A DNA stretch of 64,000 nt from Taenia hydatigena (taxonomy: Eukaryota > Platyhelminthes > Cestoda > Cyclophyllidea > Taeniidae), in NCBI GenBank assembly GCA_036345935.2, contig JADWOT020000009.1, positions 13,155,482-13,219,481 on the forward strand, in the 5' to 3' direction. Of this stretch, positions 48,590 to 60,660 are shown piece by piece. The position numbers and the translations under genes were made by a program. Each line of letters starts with the position of its first letter. Positions within the stretch are counted from its first letter, which is position 1. The notes under the pieces are model-generated. The model did no database searches and was not told where the DNA came from. It saw only the letters and a list, made by a program, of their open reading frames with translations.

Positions 48590-51489
48590 TCAGAGCGCCG
48601 TCGCATTAAAAAGCCAATTGCGCGCACAGAAGTCGTTCGAAGCGAACGCCTGCTCAGCAGCTGAGCGTAGTGCAGTGATATATGAGAGGACCACATTGAT
48701 GGTTGATGTTGCCGCAGTTGCTGATCCCACTACGGCTATATCGGCATCAATTTCCTGAAGAAAACAGCGTAAGCTGACGATGGAGCACTGCTAATTGAGC
48801 ACTTGCATAGGGCACGCAGTGAAAATTACCTGCTCCACATGACTGCCACTTCTAGCACTGAGAACAACTTCGTGAAATTGCCACACGTATTTGTGCAGCA
48901 GCGGTGGTACCCGAGGGTTGCAGCACGCGTACATCCCACTTCTCTCCCTACACACAACACACATGAATGCTTGTGCTACTAACTACGAACAGTAGAACCT
49001 CAGAGTAAATCATGCAAAGGGACTTACGTGGGCAGCAGTGCAGCTATTTGATGTAGTATGCGATTGGGAAGGACGAAGCTAAAACCGAAGGGAAAGATAA
49101 AGAATTAGTAGATTCAGTCTTCTATCATCCAGTCTTAACAATGCTCTCCCACCCTGACGACTTGTATTCAACACCTTCGACGACTTTAAACGCACTACTC
49201 CAAACATCCGACAAACCACCGCCTCTGATTCAATGTAACCTTCCTCCCTATGGATTGTCTACACATGATGACGCGAGTTGATACAGTCAGCCCGAAAGTG
49301 GGGTTGTATGCACTCTTCACAGATATGCTGACTGAGTAGAAGTGAATGAGCACTTCCATTCACATCACCAAGTAGGAAGTTTTAAGAGCAGTTAGCCGTC
49401 GCATGTCGATCTGTCATTTCGCCTCTTCACACGCATGATGAAGTGGAACGAAACAACCAACTAAGCACGCCTACCCCATAACGATGCTAAAACGACAATT
49501 TGTTGAGAAGGCACAGCGTTTAAGCCGCTCCTACACCCTCCATCCCAAAACACCCTACCTAGCACAAGAGCCAAACCATGTCAACCACGGTAATGATAGC
49601 ACCTTTCAAATGCCCAATTTCCAATCAGCGACCGTTATGCTATTATTTTGAAGTGCTGCAATGCCTGTGAGTGGCCACAAAGAGGCATGATAAGGAGGGA
49701 ATGGGGAGCATACCCGTGACTTTCGTCCTCATTTCGTGCAATGGTGTCTCGCAATATGCACAGATACTTGAGAGCGTAGAGCTGACGCTTGTCCAGAGAC
49801 TCCCTCACCACCGCATGCGATTTCGACAGACACTCCAATGCGTTAAACTGCGGTTTCTTGTAAATCTAATGTGAGGAAACAACAAGGGGGAGAGCAGTCA
49901 AAGAAAATGGAGAGTGCCGAATAGGTAGAGCAGAAGAGTGATACGTGCACGCAGACAAAGCTGCTGACTGCGTTGTAGAACCTCAGTGAGGAGACCTTGA
50001 TCAGCTAACATGCCGCGAAGCACCTCAGCCACGTAGAGCAGATAGTGTGTATCTGAGCGAGCATAGTCCATCATCTCCTTGGGAAGAGGTCTAAGCGCAG
50101 AAAATGCCCACAATAGCCACAAAAGTGGCACTGCCTATTACAACATCATAGCAGACTAGGCAATTTATTACGCAACATAAGCTGACCCTTGCCTCCACTA
50201 CGAGTGCCTCCCATCATGCCGTCCAAACGTGTAATACTTTAGTCCTTATGCATCACGGACATAGAAGCATTCATGATAGGCTCCTGGGCCTGGGCCATGC
50301 AACATCCCACAGCGTCAGCTGAGACACATGCATTAACTACCAAATGACTACCTCAGCACCAAGGATAAGGGATGTAGTGAGGAGAGTGTATCATGAAAGA
50401 CTAGCACAATACAACATGTCCCCAAGCACTGAGTAAGCCAATAAGTGAGAGTAAGTAATTGTGGCTTGCGAAGTCTTCACTTCCCCAATGGGATATTCTG
50501 CAGCCGCAGCCACAGCAGTCGTAGTCGCAGCAGCAGCTACACGCACCTCACGGTGGCGTTCACTATGAACTCACCTTATTCTCCAATCGGCCAACTGGAG
50601 TGCTTTGTTAGGAAGAAAGCCAACAAAGTACTGCAGTAGGTAAGCAAGGCAAAATCGCGGAAAACGCAGTGCCCGAGCTGCCTGTCCGGTGTCGAAGAGA
50701 TTTACCATGTACACACCGAAGTCTCGTTGCAGCCACATGAGGTCCAAATCGGAGCCGTGAAGTACCTTCACAAGCCTCGGATCAGTGAACACATAGTTCA
50801 ACTGGTCGAGGTGGTCATGAAGAGCAAGGGCATCAACAATGTAATCCTTGGTACGCGTAGACAGCTGGATGAGGCATGTCATGCCCAGGAATGTGCGGTA
50901 ACTGTGGTGCTGTTATCGAAAGAGGCAACAATTACAAGGCTTCTAGCCTAAAGGTACATGGAGCAAAAGCATGCTGCATTACGACGCTACTTACTTCTAG
51001 ATCAACAGCGATTTCGGACGCTGTACTCAATTCCGCCAACATATTACTTAGGCCGTCCACGGTCTCGATGATATCCAGTGGTGTTTCCTCCAGAGGAAGT
51101 GGCCTTGCATTCGGTGTGGTGCTGTCATATTCGTACTGCCCTAAGCTCCTTCCGTACGCCTCCAGCTCTGATAGATAGGGGTGCATGTAATCACCAGTTT
51201 GGGGATCTGCTTCAAAAGTGCAATCTAAAAGAACAACGCGCATTAGATAGGAAGCCTCAAAACTCCAAGTTATCTGTTTGAAACGAGGCGAGATAAACAC
51301 CTTGCAAGTGGACGATTGCATTTGGTTTTGAATTCAAAGTTGGCACGAACGGTGAGTAACTGTTGTCCGGTCGACGAGCGAAGAAATCTTGTGGCCGGAC
51401 AGGAATAGAGTTGGTGGGCAATCCAGCTTTGGTATCAATAGGGATCGCAGTCTATCATCAACAAAATCACAACGTTTATTCATCTTACA
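48590..51489 (-). CDS. EXOSC10: Exosome 3'-5' exoribonuclease EXOSC10/RRP6
   Basis: Minus-strand exons: 51451-51301, 51224-50995, 50909-50575, 50090-49949, 49865-49714, 49078-49028, 48947-48830 and 48754-48590. They join in one frame to 448 codons with a TGA stop. A further exon ending at 51489, after a 37-bp intron, continues upstream. The nuclear exosome nuclease RRP6 trims and degrades RNA. The domain order fits: a linker with RPQDFF and DNS, the DEDD-Y nuclease (AVDLE at its start, LHGSDLDLMW, YARSDTHYL, so all the catalytic acids and the tyrosine are present), then the HRDC domain (ARNEDESHG, FVLPNRIL, YACCNPRVPPLL). The intron 49948-49866 fits only as GC-AG, and the frame requires it. 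Introns of 75-85 bp predominate. The C-terminal tail is much shorter than in vertebrates; a further exon cannot be excluded. Confidence 0.93.
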
Positions 51490-51791
51490 GGAAGGAGACA
51501 TCGTGAAGCGCCTGCTGCATCGTCTTCACCACAACCGTTCTCATGCATCTCGATGACAGTACTGAGACAGCGCGAGTGAGCATCACGTATATATAGACGG
51601 GGCACTAGCCTCCAGCCAATGAAAGCAAAGCTGCCTTCAAAATGATCATGAAGTGAATTGCTATCGAGGAGGGTTCGACTGCCAAAGTGAGTGATGTAAG
51701 GTGAACAGAAATCAGAAAAGCACGAGGATACATAATGAATCAGCTTATACATGCCCTGATTCCAGGCGTAGAAAGAAACTTCGCTGTGCAT
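51490..51791 (-). CDS. EXOSC10: Probable upstream EXOSC10 exon (PMC2NT region)
   Basis: An open frame runs leftward to a strong donor (GTAAGATG at 51488) in the phase needed by the next exon, leaving a 37-bp intron. Its last part, SRCLSTVIEMHENGC, resembles the region of the N-terminal PMC2NT domain that binds the exosome cofactor. The right-hand (5-prime) limit of the exon within this interval is uncertain. Confidence 0.5.
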
Positions 51792-52114
51792 GCAATGAAT
51801 GATCGTGCTTTGCGATAATATGTTTCTCTCCTGTCATTTTGCCTTTTGAAACGGTGTTAAGTATGTGCCCTAGAAATGTTGTGGCAACATTTCCTAAAGG
51901 ATGCGCGGTGATAGGACAACAACAACAACAATTTAGTCCTAATAGGAGGAAGTTGTGGAGCAGGGGCGCAGCAGGATGAGCAAATCCTTGATGCGTGATT
52001 GTGCACGGTAAAACAGGCAAGTTGAGGCCGACTCGAATGGACATCATTCAAATGTCATGAATGGGAAATGAATACGACCGCTTCATATCAAAAGCAACCA
52101 TACCTTGCGTTTCT

Positions 52115-52331
52115 AAAGCCGTTTACAGAGGTCACGACAGGAAGGCAATGACAAATTTGGATTTAAGTAACAGCAAAACTGGTTGAGTGTAGCTGCAGGC
52201 AATGCGGAGACTTGAAGAGCAGCCACACAGGACATCAGCTGCATGATGCGCCCCGTTGCGACAGACGCCTCTCGAGATGTAGCTAAGGCATGGCACATTA
52301 ATTGTAAAGAGCTGGATCGAGTTTGTTGCAT
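52115..52331 (-). CDS. Candidate first exon of EXOSC10
   Basis: A 72-codon minus-strand frame beginning with ATG and containing LMSCVAALQVSALPAATLNQF, helical and similar in character to the start of the PMC2NT domain. A possible donor (TCTGTAAACG) lies near its end. It would be the 5-prime exon of the exosome gene. The resemblance is weak. Confidence 0.3.
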
Positions 52332-52809
52332 GGATGAGGTCTACTCATGCTGTCATGCTGTGTGGAGCTAGAGTGAGACCTGCTCAGTTGTTGGCAAGAC
52401 AAGAGTAGTGTCGCATTGCAGACCAGAGACGAGCGATTGTCCTTTTCTCAGCTGTCCAAGTGAAAACCGTTCACGCATATCGAAACTCAGCACGATTTGC
52501 GCAAGGCAGTGTTTTGGTCAACAGGGATGGTTCCATCATCATCATCATCGTTGTCGCCGTCGTCGTCTAACGCAATTAAATAGGGCAAAGTGAGTAACTC
52601 GAACGACCTACTTCGATGTGGTTAGATGTGTGAGCACAGCTGAACGGTCGCATTCCAGAACGGTCAACACAAAAGGCTTACCAACTTAACCCATCACAAA
52701 TGGTCATGAATGCCTATGCTCCGCTTATGTGTTGCCGCAGCAGGCCACGTCTCTTTTATCCTCCCATTAGGTCATAGCATGCGTGAATCAAAGGTGGGCA
52801 ATCTCGCAC
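52332..52809. other. Upstream flank of EXOSC10, no gene seen
   Basis: Contains a short CAT run near 52533-52552. Any divergent promoter cannot be identified by eye. Confidence 0.4.
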
Positions 52810-54170
52810 CAACGAATCCAGAGACGCGTCTCACGCAACCACAGCGCGGTACACCATGCCGACCCTCCATCCTATTTATGCATCTGTGTACAGACCACGC
52901 CTTTCCATCAGTCAATCAACAAGTCGCTTATGTGCGTTTAATCAATTTACACTTCAATGCGTTTCCATCCGTTTAACACATTGAAACCACTTCTTATGCT
53001 ACGTCTCGTAAGGCTAAAATTTTAATTACTTTAATTCTACTTATTAGCATTACTCGGATGTGCACCTAATATGGTATGGTAAAGCAAAGATGAATGGAAT
53101 ATTTTAGGGACTTGGTAAATAATGCTTATAAATTTAAAACACAATGAAAGCAAAGCGTGCTTATAGGCTATCTGCTTAGGGCGTCGGGATGCTGATATAG
53201 CACCAAATAGGTGAGGGAATCGCAGGGTCTATTTGAATTTATTATTCATGCATGTGTAGAGAACCTCAAGTGAGCGCTTGTATTACTGTGCTGCGTCGAC
53301 TGCCACTGATCCTCTCTGATTGGGTGCCTTCGTGTGCTGCTCGTGTCGTTGAGTGAAGTAGTTGATTTGGTTATTTTGGAACAGATCGTGTCACTTGCTG
53401 TCTTGGGTTTTGTTTTGGGAAGAAGCAGTTGACCCGCGTTCTTTTGTCATTAGACTTGTGTTTGTCCTCCTAAGTGATGAAGGCGGAGGGAGGGAGGGGG
53501 CTGTGTGCAATGGTTTTGCCTTTTCATGTGTAAACGCCTAGTGCTTTGAATGAAATTGTCGAGTGTGTTAAGTTGTTGGGACTAGCATTGAAATACAGCT
53601 TGAAGGCGTTTTTATCAGGTGAATGCTGTTGCGCGTTGATGGACTTGACTATACATCTTTATTCAAATGCATTCCTCAGTGGGTTTCTTCTACAACTCAT
53701 CGGTCTCCTACTTAATGCCCGTATGTCATCCAGCAGTGAGGTGTTCAAGTATGTTAGGTGAGAGTCATCCAAGACACCAGGTGCTTTAAATAATCTCTCG
53801 GACAAATAACTTGCACACTTCTCAAAGTAGGAGCGAGTAGGAAAAGTGGCTTCAAAATTGGAAGGCAAATCAAGAAAGCTAGCACAGTTCGGTAAGCTTT
53901 ACTCAGGTGCCTACACCAACTCAGGTTTTGACCAAAGATACGACCATCACCTCTCTGCATTCAAATTGCACGCAGAGGTGAGGACAGACGCAGTCAGTGG
54001 CCTCGCTTTACATCAAGCGTACTGCATGCACAAGCACTACTTTCCGGACACTAGAACGACTTCAGTGTCCCAGTCCGCATATTTCGGCATGTTTCAGCAA
54101 ACACACGTACGCATTGTCGGATTCGCTCAGTGTGTCGCGGATCCCTTGATGTGCTCCAACAACACCAAAG
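52810..54170 (+). repeat. Block X fragment, older copy
   Basis: Matches X from about 960 to 2280 in the same orientation, with clear point differences and small deletions (for example near 53170). It begins abruptly inside the repeat and ends at about 54100. Confidence 0.85.
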
Positions 54171-55019
54171 AGTGAGGGAAATTGAAGGATCAATTTGACA
54201 TTTATTATTCATGTGTGTCAACAGTAACAAAAGCACTTTATTCGAATCTCAAACCAGCCTGCAATCACAATGCATGCTAACTTCATTTTGTTATGCTTGC
54301 AAGCTTTGATTCACTTCTCACTCACACCATCAAGGCAAATATATGTGAGTAGGCGGCTGTTTAATTCTGACTCAATACAGTGTGTTCTCTGCTACTCAGC
54401 CATAGCTTTGGAACTTCATGCGAACTCCTCTTTAATTTCATGCTCCATCTTACCCTGCTGCAGTCCAACGAAATGCAGGTTCAGGAGTACGCCTTCACTG
54501 CACAGAATGCTTTGCAGGAAGAATGCCTTAAGTGGGGGAAATGCAATATCACACACGCGCTCACGTCATCTCTGTTGGCATCACTTCGTCCATCTAGCGC
54601 AGTTTGCAGCCACCTACTATAGCAACGCCTTGGTTACCTTCACTTTGCACATTTGGCGCTGTGTGCTGGCGCTTATTAGAATCTGAGCCTAAGCAGAAGT
54701 AGCATCTCATCATTTCCTTTTAGTGCTCACAACATTTGAATTGCTTCAGAAATCCTCCAGGTATATAGTACAGCTAAGCAAAATCACTCGAACTATTGTG
54801 GCATTCCCTGACTGTACAATGGGTTTGTCGCTTAAACTTTTATCAAATGCATTGTTTCATTTACTACGCATCCCTAAGAAACGGTGATAGTTTACTGCTC
54901 TGTGATAGTAGAGGGGGACGAGGGAATGTGAGTAAGAAGAGAGAAAAGGAGGAGGTTTTGCTGAGACGCCAGCGTTGAAGAGGGCAGAAACGGATTTCTA
55001 AATGCTAATTCGCTATCGT
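54171..55019 (+). repeat. Repeat segment inverted relative to 60700-62080
   Basis: Resembles the reverse complement of about 60700-62080. The part at 54815-54970 is the module that also follows the TRIM-like element at 8250. A 138-codon open frame (54270-54686) is broken in the other copies and is not called a gene. Confidence 0.75.
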
Positions 55020-55858
55020 CATCGACGCTATTTCCAACGGTGCGAAATAGGCGCATTTGCTACGCATGGAAGTATTTCTTACCTCCCATAGCATAAGGGC
55101 TAAGAACGACGTCCGCCATCGGCATCTACCTCATCTCCTGTTCCACAGGAAAGCTAATAACAACTGAAGCGACACTAGCCATGGACCACCTTGAAAGGTT
55201 TCGTTCCAAAGTTTACCCTAATATACTTGCTTAAGGAGATCGGCGTACTAACACCTCCCTACGGACATACTGATAGTCGGCATAGCGTCTTATTCTGAAC
55301 TTCGTTCCCAGGCCAAATGAAATTCCAAGTCTAATGAACTGCCAAGAGGGATCACTGACGTTGGTGTCAAGCATCGTCTCAACCACGTCCAATGTCGGCG
55401 ACTGGGATGGTTAGCTCGCGAGTGCTTATCGCAACACTGACTAAGTTGTGATGGCTGACGCGGGAGGTGTATGAAGGGATGCGTCGGGGATGACGCCAGA
55501 AAGAAGAGAGGGATGTTGTACTTTGTTTGTTAGAAATGCCGCTTTCTGTCAAGGTCACAGAGGTGGCCGTACTGACCTAGCTGCGTGGGCTTGCCTCCGG
55601 GCCATGCCAGCAGTCTTTATCCCTCTGCCTACTTTTGCCTTAAGGGAGCCTCGGGACGCTACAGGGGCAATGTAGAACTTTGTTTGTTTGGACTACCGGA
55701 TTCGGTTAGGGTCAAAGAGGTGGCCATATTGCCCTAGCTGCGTAGGCTGGTCTCCGGGCCATGCCACCAGCTTATTTCCCTCTGTCCGTTAAATGTGTAC
55801 ATACTCTACCCTTGTATTCTGCCTTCAATTGCCTTCAAGGAAGCCTCTACACGCTATA
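55020..55858 (+). mobile_element. TRIM-like element with a nested LTR
   Basis: The interior (about 55030-55513) matches 24880-25396 and ends in a polypurine tract (55498-55513). It is followed by one LTR (55517-55663), the seven bases GGGGCAA, and a second LTR (55671-55858). The second LTR is the original 3-prime LTR, because its flank matches that of 25400-25529. The first is a later solo LTR inserted next to it. No 5-prime LTR is present; the element begins abruptly in the interior. Confidence 0.75.
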
Positions 55859-56170
55859 AACAGCATATCACTTTTAAATTTTACATCGTTATTTTTTGAA
55901 AATCGCATACGATCATTCGTGTGAGTTTATAAGTCTTCCTTATCCATTGCCTGTGCTCCCATCTATGCTTGCATAGTAAATTCTTGCACAAGTTGGTTTA
56001 CCTTGAAATTGAAAAGACTCCAGAATTCTAAGCAAGTGTTGTTATGCCAAGAATTAACAAACATAAAATATTTTGGTTTTATCGAACAAGCATTGATGCA
56101 ATTGGCTAGATTTGTGCGTAATGTGTCTATGCAATGAGCACTTTGGTGCTGTGAGAAGTTAGAGATGCAG
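55859..56170 (+). repeat. Flank shared with 25530-25870
   Basis: Parallels 25530-25870 in the same orientation. No gene. Confidence 0.7.
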
Positions 56171-58850
56171 TAACCATTCGGTGATTCTTATTGTTTTTGT
56201 TTTCAAGTTGTTATGAAGTCTTTGGTGTTATTAAATCTTAAAGTTATTAGGATTTTAATGTCCTTTTCGCACCGGCTTGTAAAAGCAGACGCATAGAATT
56301 CATAACGTGACTGGTAAGGCGTTTAGCTTCTCGTCTACGCTGTCTACTCACGTCCTCTTTTGCTGTGCAATACTTTTGGTAATAAATTAGGAGTGTTTTG
56401 GCGGTTTTTAATGAAATTGCTTCCTAATGACGGTGGATTTTGTTCATTGATGCATAATTGTGTTGGGAGGAGTTCTAACTTTACAAAGCACTTGGCATCT
56501 GCTCATCACTTCCTAGCTGTTAAGTGTTCATTGCATTCCAAACCTTGTTATCCATTGTTATTCGTGTTCATTGCCAGGATAGAATGGGAGTTGAAGAAGT
56601 AGCTGCAGCGATTTGTGTGGATCTCGGCTTCGTTATTGATGCACACATTTCTTGGGTGGGATTGGGTTGTATTTAATGAGTGGTTGCTGTCTTTTTGTGC
56701 AGCGATAGATACGGTGTGCATTTTTATGGTGGGTGGAAGCATGCTTTTGTGAACTGTCCGTGGGTTCTTTCGCGCTGTGTGTGGTAAAAGGTGCGTCATT
56801 GCCATTACTATGATGTTCTTGTTTGTGGGTCGCATACATGGTGGTGATTTCACTACTCGTTGACTTGGGGACCTTTGCCAAACGTGTTGTGTAGAGTCTC
56901 AGCGATGGCTTACTCATGGGTTGCGTTTTGCGGAATGGGTTGGTGTTTGGATAAGGTATATGCATCAGAAGCGGAGGAAGGTGTGGCTAGTGGGAAGCTT
57001 TGACATAACAGCGCAGACCGTGTTTCGTGGCAGCCTTAAATGTTTGCATGCTAAGGTGTTCTTTCCTATCAGTAGTTATGTTTGCGGGTGCTGGCTTTGC
57101 AGCGCATTGGGCATTCACGTATGGGCTTTTGCATTGTTTGGTTGTTCTCCTTTTGTGATGCTACAAACCCACTGTGGTGGTAATGGTGGTGAAGTAACAT
57201 TTGATGAGTCTGAGTTGGTAGGCAATGCGAAGTTGTGGAGTCACTGGTGGAGGTGTATCTGTCTCGGTTGTGCGATGTGAATGTGTCATGGCCGATAGTA
57301 GTGTGTGTAGGGTGGCATGGTGGTAGGTGTGACCTTGTATGTTGTTGGATGCGGGCGTTGGGTGTGAATGGCAAGGCCGCAAGCTAAGCAGACTAAGTTG
57401 AGTGCGTGTAGCTGATGAAGGCAGGCTTATTGTTGCTTTGAGGAAGAATGGTGATGATGATGAGTCCCTCAGTAAAGGTGAGCGAGGAGAAGGAGGAGGA
57501 GAAGAAGTGTTGCGAAGTTTTTATTAAACCTAGTCTAGTCCCTTCTTCTCGTGAATTCGGGTGTGTGTGTGTGTTTTATTTGACAGTTCGAGGTGTATGT
57601 TTCTTGTCTTATGGGGTAGGGGTTTTTCCATTTTACGTAAATCTACGTGCAGTGATATTTTCAATATCGTCAATTTGCAATGCATAGAATTCAGTTGTAG
57701 TTCCGTAGACATATGCGTGTACGTGTATAGGCTTCCCTTTTGTAAGTGAGGTTATTGAGGAAGAAATTGGACGAGTCGTGGTTGATGGTCAGATGGCAAT
57801 ACTTTTGGCACTCGTTCTCTGTGCTGAACATTGGGGTGGGGGGATTGATTGGAGTTGTCCCGGTGGTATGTTAGGTGGGTAAGTAGGGATATTATTTTAA
57901 TAAGGAGGAAATGATGTCATGGTGAATGGCGCCCCATTTGGTGGAAGGGAAGGTGAGGAGAACTTACAGAGCACTTGGCTTTACCTGGCACCAAGGTGGT
58001 TGTGGACGCAAGGCATAGCGGAAGGGGGTTTTCGTTTCCTGCGGAGCATTACTTTGTGTTGGGCATGGCGACATGAGTGAGTGGCACTATATTTGATGAC
58101 TTGACAGGGTCTGTTCTTTAGCTGCGATTCCTAGTAGTATTAGATTTTCTACTACAACAAAGTACTCCTGAGGGTTAATTAAACGTCAATATGAATTATT
58201 AATTTAAAACGATGGGTGTTGACTAATGTTGCCGAATTGGTTACGCAGGATTCTAATGCTGCAAGTACTTGGTTGCCATTCATAATTTTATCACTAATAA
58301 GTCCCATTCCTCTTACACGTGTTTGTTTATCCACTTCCTTCATACAGTCATTTGCTGGAACAAATGTTAAAGAAATGATTGCAGTTGTTGCTGTTACGAC
58401 TGTTTGGTTTCCAACTACAATGCCTAATCAAGTTATTTTTTTACCACACAATGCTCTGAGTGATTAAAAAGTTGCTTTGGGAAGTTTGTTAAGTGTTTTG
58501 TCATGTTAATGACGATGGACTGCGATTGATGAGGCCTAATTTGGCAAAAGGATTTTCAGCTTCATTATGTTCTTGGTGCTCTTTTTCACATGCATATCAT
58601 TTTACCTACGCATAGGCTTATGTATCTATTTCCGCAAGTAGGGTTAGCGGTGTGACTATTTTGCAAAGACACCACATTCTTGCGTGGATTTTTTCACTTC
58701 GTAATACTTTAACTGGTTAAGCATGACTGCTGCGGTGTTGTGTTAAATGCTTTAGTAATGCAGCGACAATGGATTTGGATTGGTGAGACCTGATTTGCTG
58801 AATAGAGTTGAAAACCTACCACATGCTTGCTCGTCTCCTTCCCCTTCTTG
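56171..58850. other. GT-rich strand-skewed DNA, no clear gene
   Basis: The plus strand is unusually rich in G and T, most strongly from about 56360 to 58050. That skew makes long overlapping open frames on both strands (for example minus 56548-56853 and 57069-57374, histidine/threonine-rich) without domain or splice support. A plus-strand frame at 58216-58467 looks hydrophobic but has no further evidence. A TG run lies at 57560-57575. Confidence 0.5.
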
Positions 58851-59618
58851 GTAGAGCATGTTTGAAGCCTTCACTTCTGGAGATGAATTGAGATTGTTAT
58901 GGCAGTTTGTTAAACGGCTTGTTTGGTGTGCCTTCTCCTTCTTCACTTCTTCCTCGATTCTCCCCTCTTTCCCCTCCTTTAGCTTCCCCTTCTTCGAACG
59001 GCTCTTTGACTTCCTCCCTCTCCTCTTTCCAGCAACAATGGCTTTTGCGTTATTCACACCACCTCATTCTCGTGTCTACAGCGTTGGCTTATTTCATTTC
59101 TACCCACCGCAGCTTCCGCCTCATCGGACGACTTCGAGGCAAGGCGATGAAACTGAGTGTCTGCTGTAATGTGATGAACTTCGCATCGGACGCTCCCACC
59201 GAGTCATCGACCTCCTCGTCTTCCACATGATCATCTGTCTGAAGTGTTGCCTTGTGACACACTGCTGTGCTTCTTTGGCGACCTGAATGCCGCTGGTGGG
59301 AATAGAGGTGGGTGTAAGGACGAACGCCTACCTCTCCTCAACACAATGTCCACCATTGTTTAGGCGAAAAAGAGGAGACTGCAACAAAGTCCGTAGAAGC
59401 GGCTGGAAAGGACAAGTGAAAGGTAGACTAAGAGAAAGAGGGCACAAAATCGCCTTGGATTCACAGTCATTTTCGCAGCGTCGAGCTTCGGGAGGTGACC
59501 TAAACAACTGATTGAATCGATTGCTTCACCGTTTGAAAGTCAGCTGCCTGGTCGCTACTGTCACACTGCACGTGCAGAAGGGAGCAAGAGCTGCCGTCGC
59601 AAACGAAGAAGGCGTCTC
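58851..59618 (+). repeat. Repeat segment shared with 11804-12230
   Basis: 59040-59510 parallels the complement of about 11684-12200, and 59510-59580 resembles 5800-5890. The open frames here are those of the repeat and are broken in the other copy. Confidence 0.65.
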
Positions 59619-59650
59619 AACACTCTCTCACTCACTCACTCACTCACTCA
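59619..59650. repeat. ACTC microsatellite
   Basis: About seven tandem CACT units on the plus strand, lying at the boundary of a repeat segment. Confidence 0.9.
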
Positions 59651-59945
59651 ATGTCTCATTTGTGGTGGCGAAGATGTATTAAAGGAGGTGTTGGATGGAA
59701 TGGAGAAGAGGAGACAGTGATGTATGTATATGCGTACGTACGTTTGTAGGTGCTAGTGTATGTATGAGAAGAAACACAACAGTGGCAGTGGTAGGGTTTA
59801 AGAAGGAAAATGTTTAATTGGTAACACATGTGTGTGTGTTGCATATGTGTGACGGTGAGGTGAAATTCGATAATTGTGAGTTGAAGCGGGACCATAAGGA
59901 GAGAGAAGTAGTCGTTTAGATAGATGATTGTCAAATGAGTTTAAA
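59651..59945. other. Short tract of GT/TATG repeats
   Basis: Simple-sequence-rich stretch with GTGTGT and TATGTATATGCG patches. No gene. Confidence 0.5.
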
Positions 59946-60660
59946 ATTAAAATTCAGTGGAAGAAAGTGGCAAAGAAAGTGGGTAAATTAGTGGAAGTGG
60001 TGGTGTGGGAGGCAGGGAACGTTGCATGGCATGACTTGAGTGACTGGTGGTGGTGTTGACTAATTGAGGGAAAGGAAACCAGGTAGAGAGGCTTAGGAGT
60101 CATGGTGAATGCTGGAACGAGTGAAAAAGGAAGGGTAGAGGGAGAATGAGTGAAGTAGGATGGATAAATGCAGGAACATGGACTGGGTGTCATGTGAATT
60201 TGCAAGTGTGAATGCTTGCTGATGCACGAATAGAGGATACGCGGGCATTCAAAATTGTGCTCCAAATATGCCCTTTTTAATGCCCACCACTCCCCAAAGG
60301 ATTCATGATTATAAGTAACATAAATGTCGAAGGAAAGAATATCGGAGGCTATCAAGCCTTCTGTGACGCCGTCAGCAGTTCCAATTTTGCTCAGCTTTCT
60401 TTCCACACAACTGCTATAATATTAACGTAGCTCGGGACGTTCGGTTTTAAAATGTACACATACACTGCACAAACACGTCTATCTACAAGCCAAAGGGATA
60501 AAGTAACAAGCAATTAAGCCTTGATGATTAAGTGCCTGACACCGGATGCAGAAGGATATGTTCAGCTGCATCAAGTTTTTGCTCCGTAGTTCTGCGTTGT
60601 TCGTGGATGGGAAGCCCAGAGATGTGATGCTAGCGTCGATGCCGTTAGAGAATTGGCCAT
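59946..60660 (-). repeat. Block X fragment, inverted, older copy
   Basis: Corresponds to the complement of X from about 2420 to 3300, including the shared segment that begins TTTTAAAATG near 60446. It carries insertions and deletions relative to X. A 150-codon minus-strand frame here matches the start of the 229-codon frame in block X and is likewise not a gene. Confidence 0.75.

Noticed and set aside
54270..54686. 138-codon plus-strand frame with signal-peptide-like start
   Set aside because: The sequence recurs at 60960-62080 with frameshifts and belongs to the Y-type repeat.
56548..57382. Several overlapping minus-strand frames of about 100 codons
   Set aside because: They are explained by the G+T skew of the other strand. 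Composition is histidine/threonine-rich and no splice or domain support was found.
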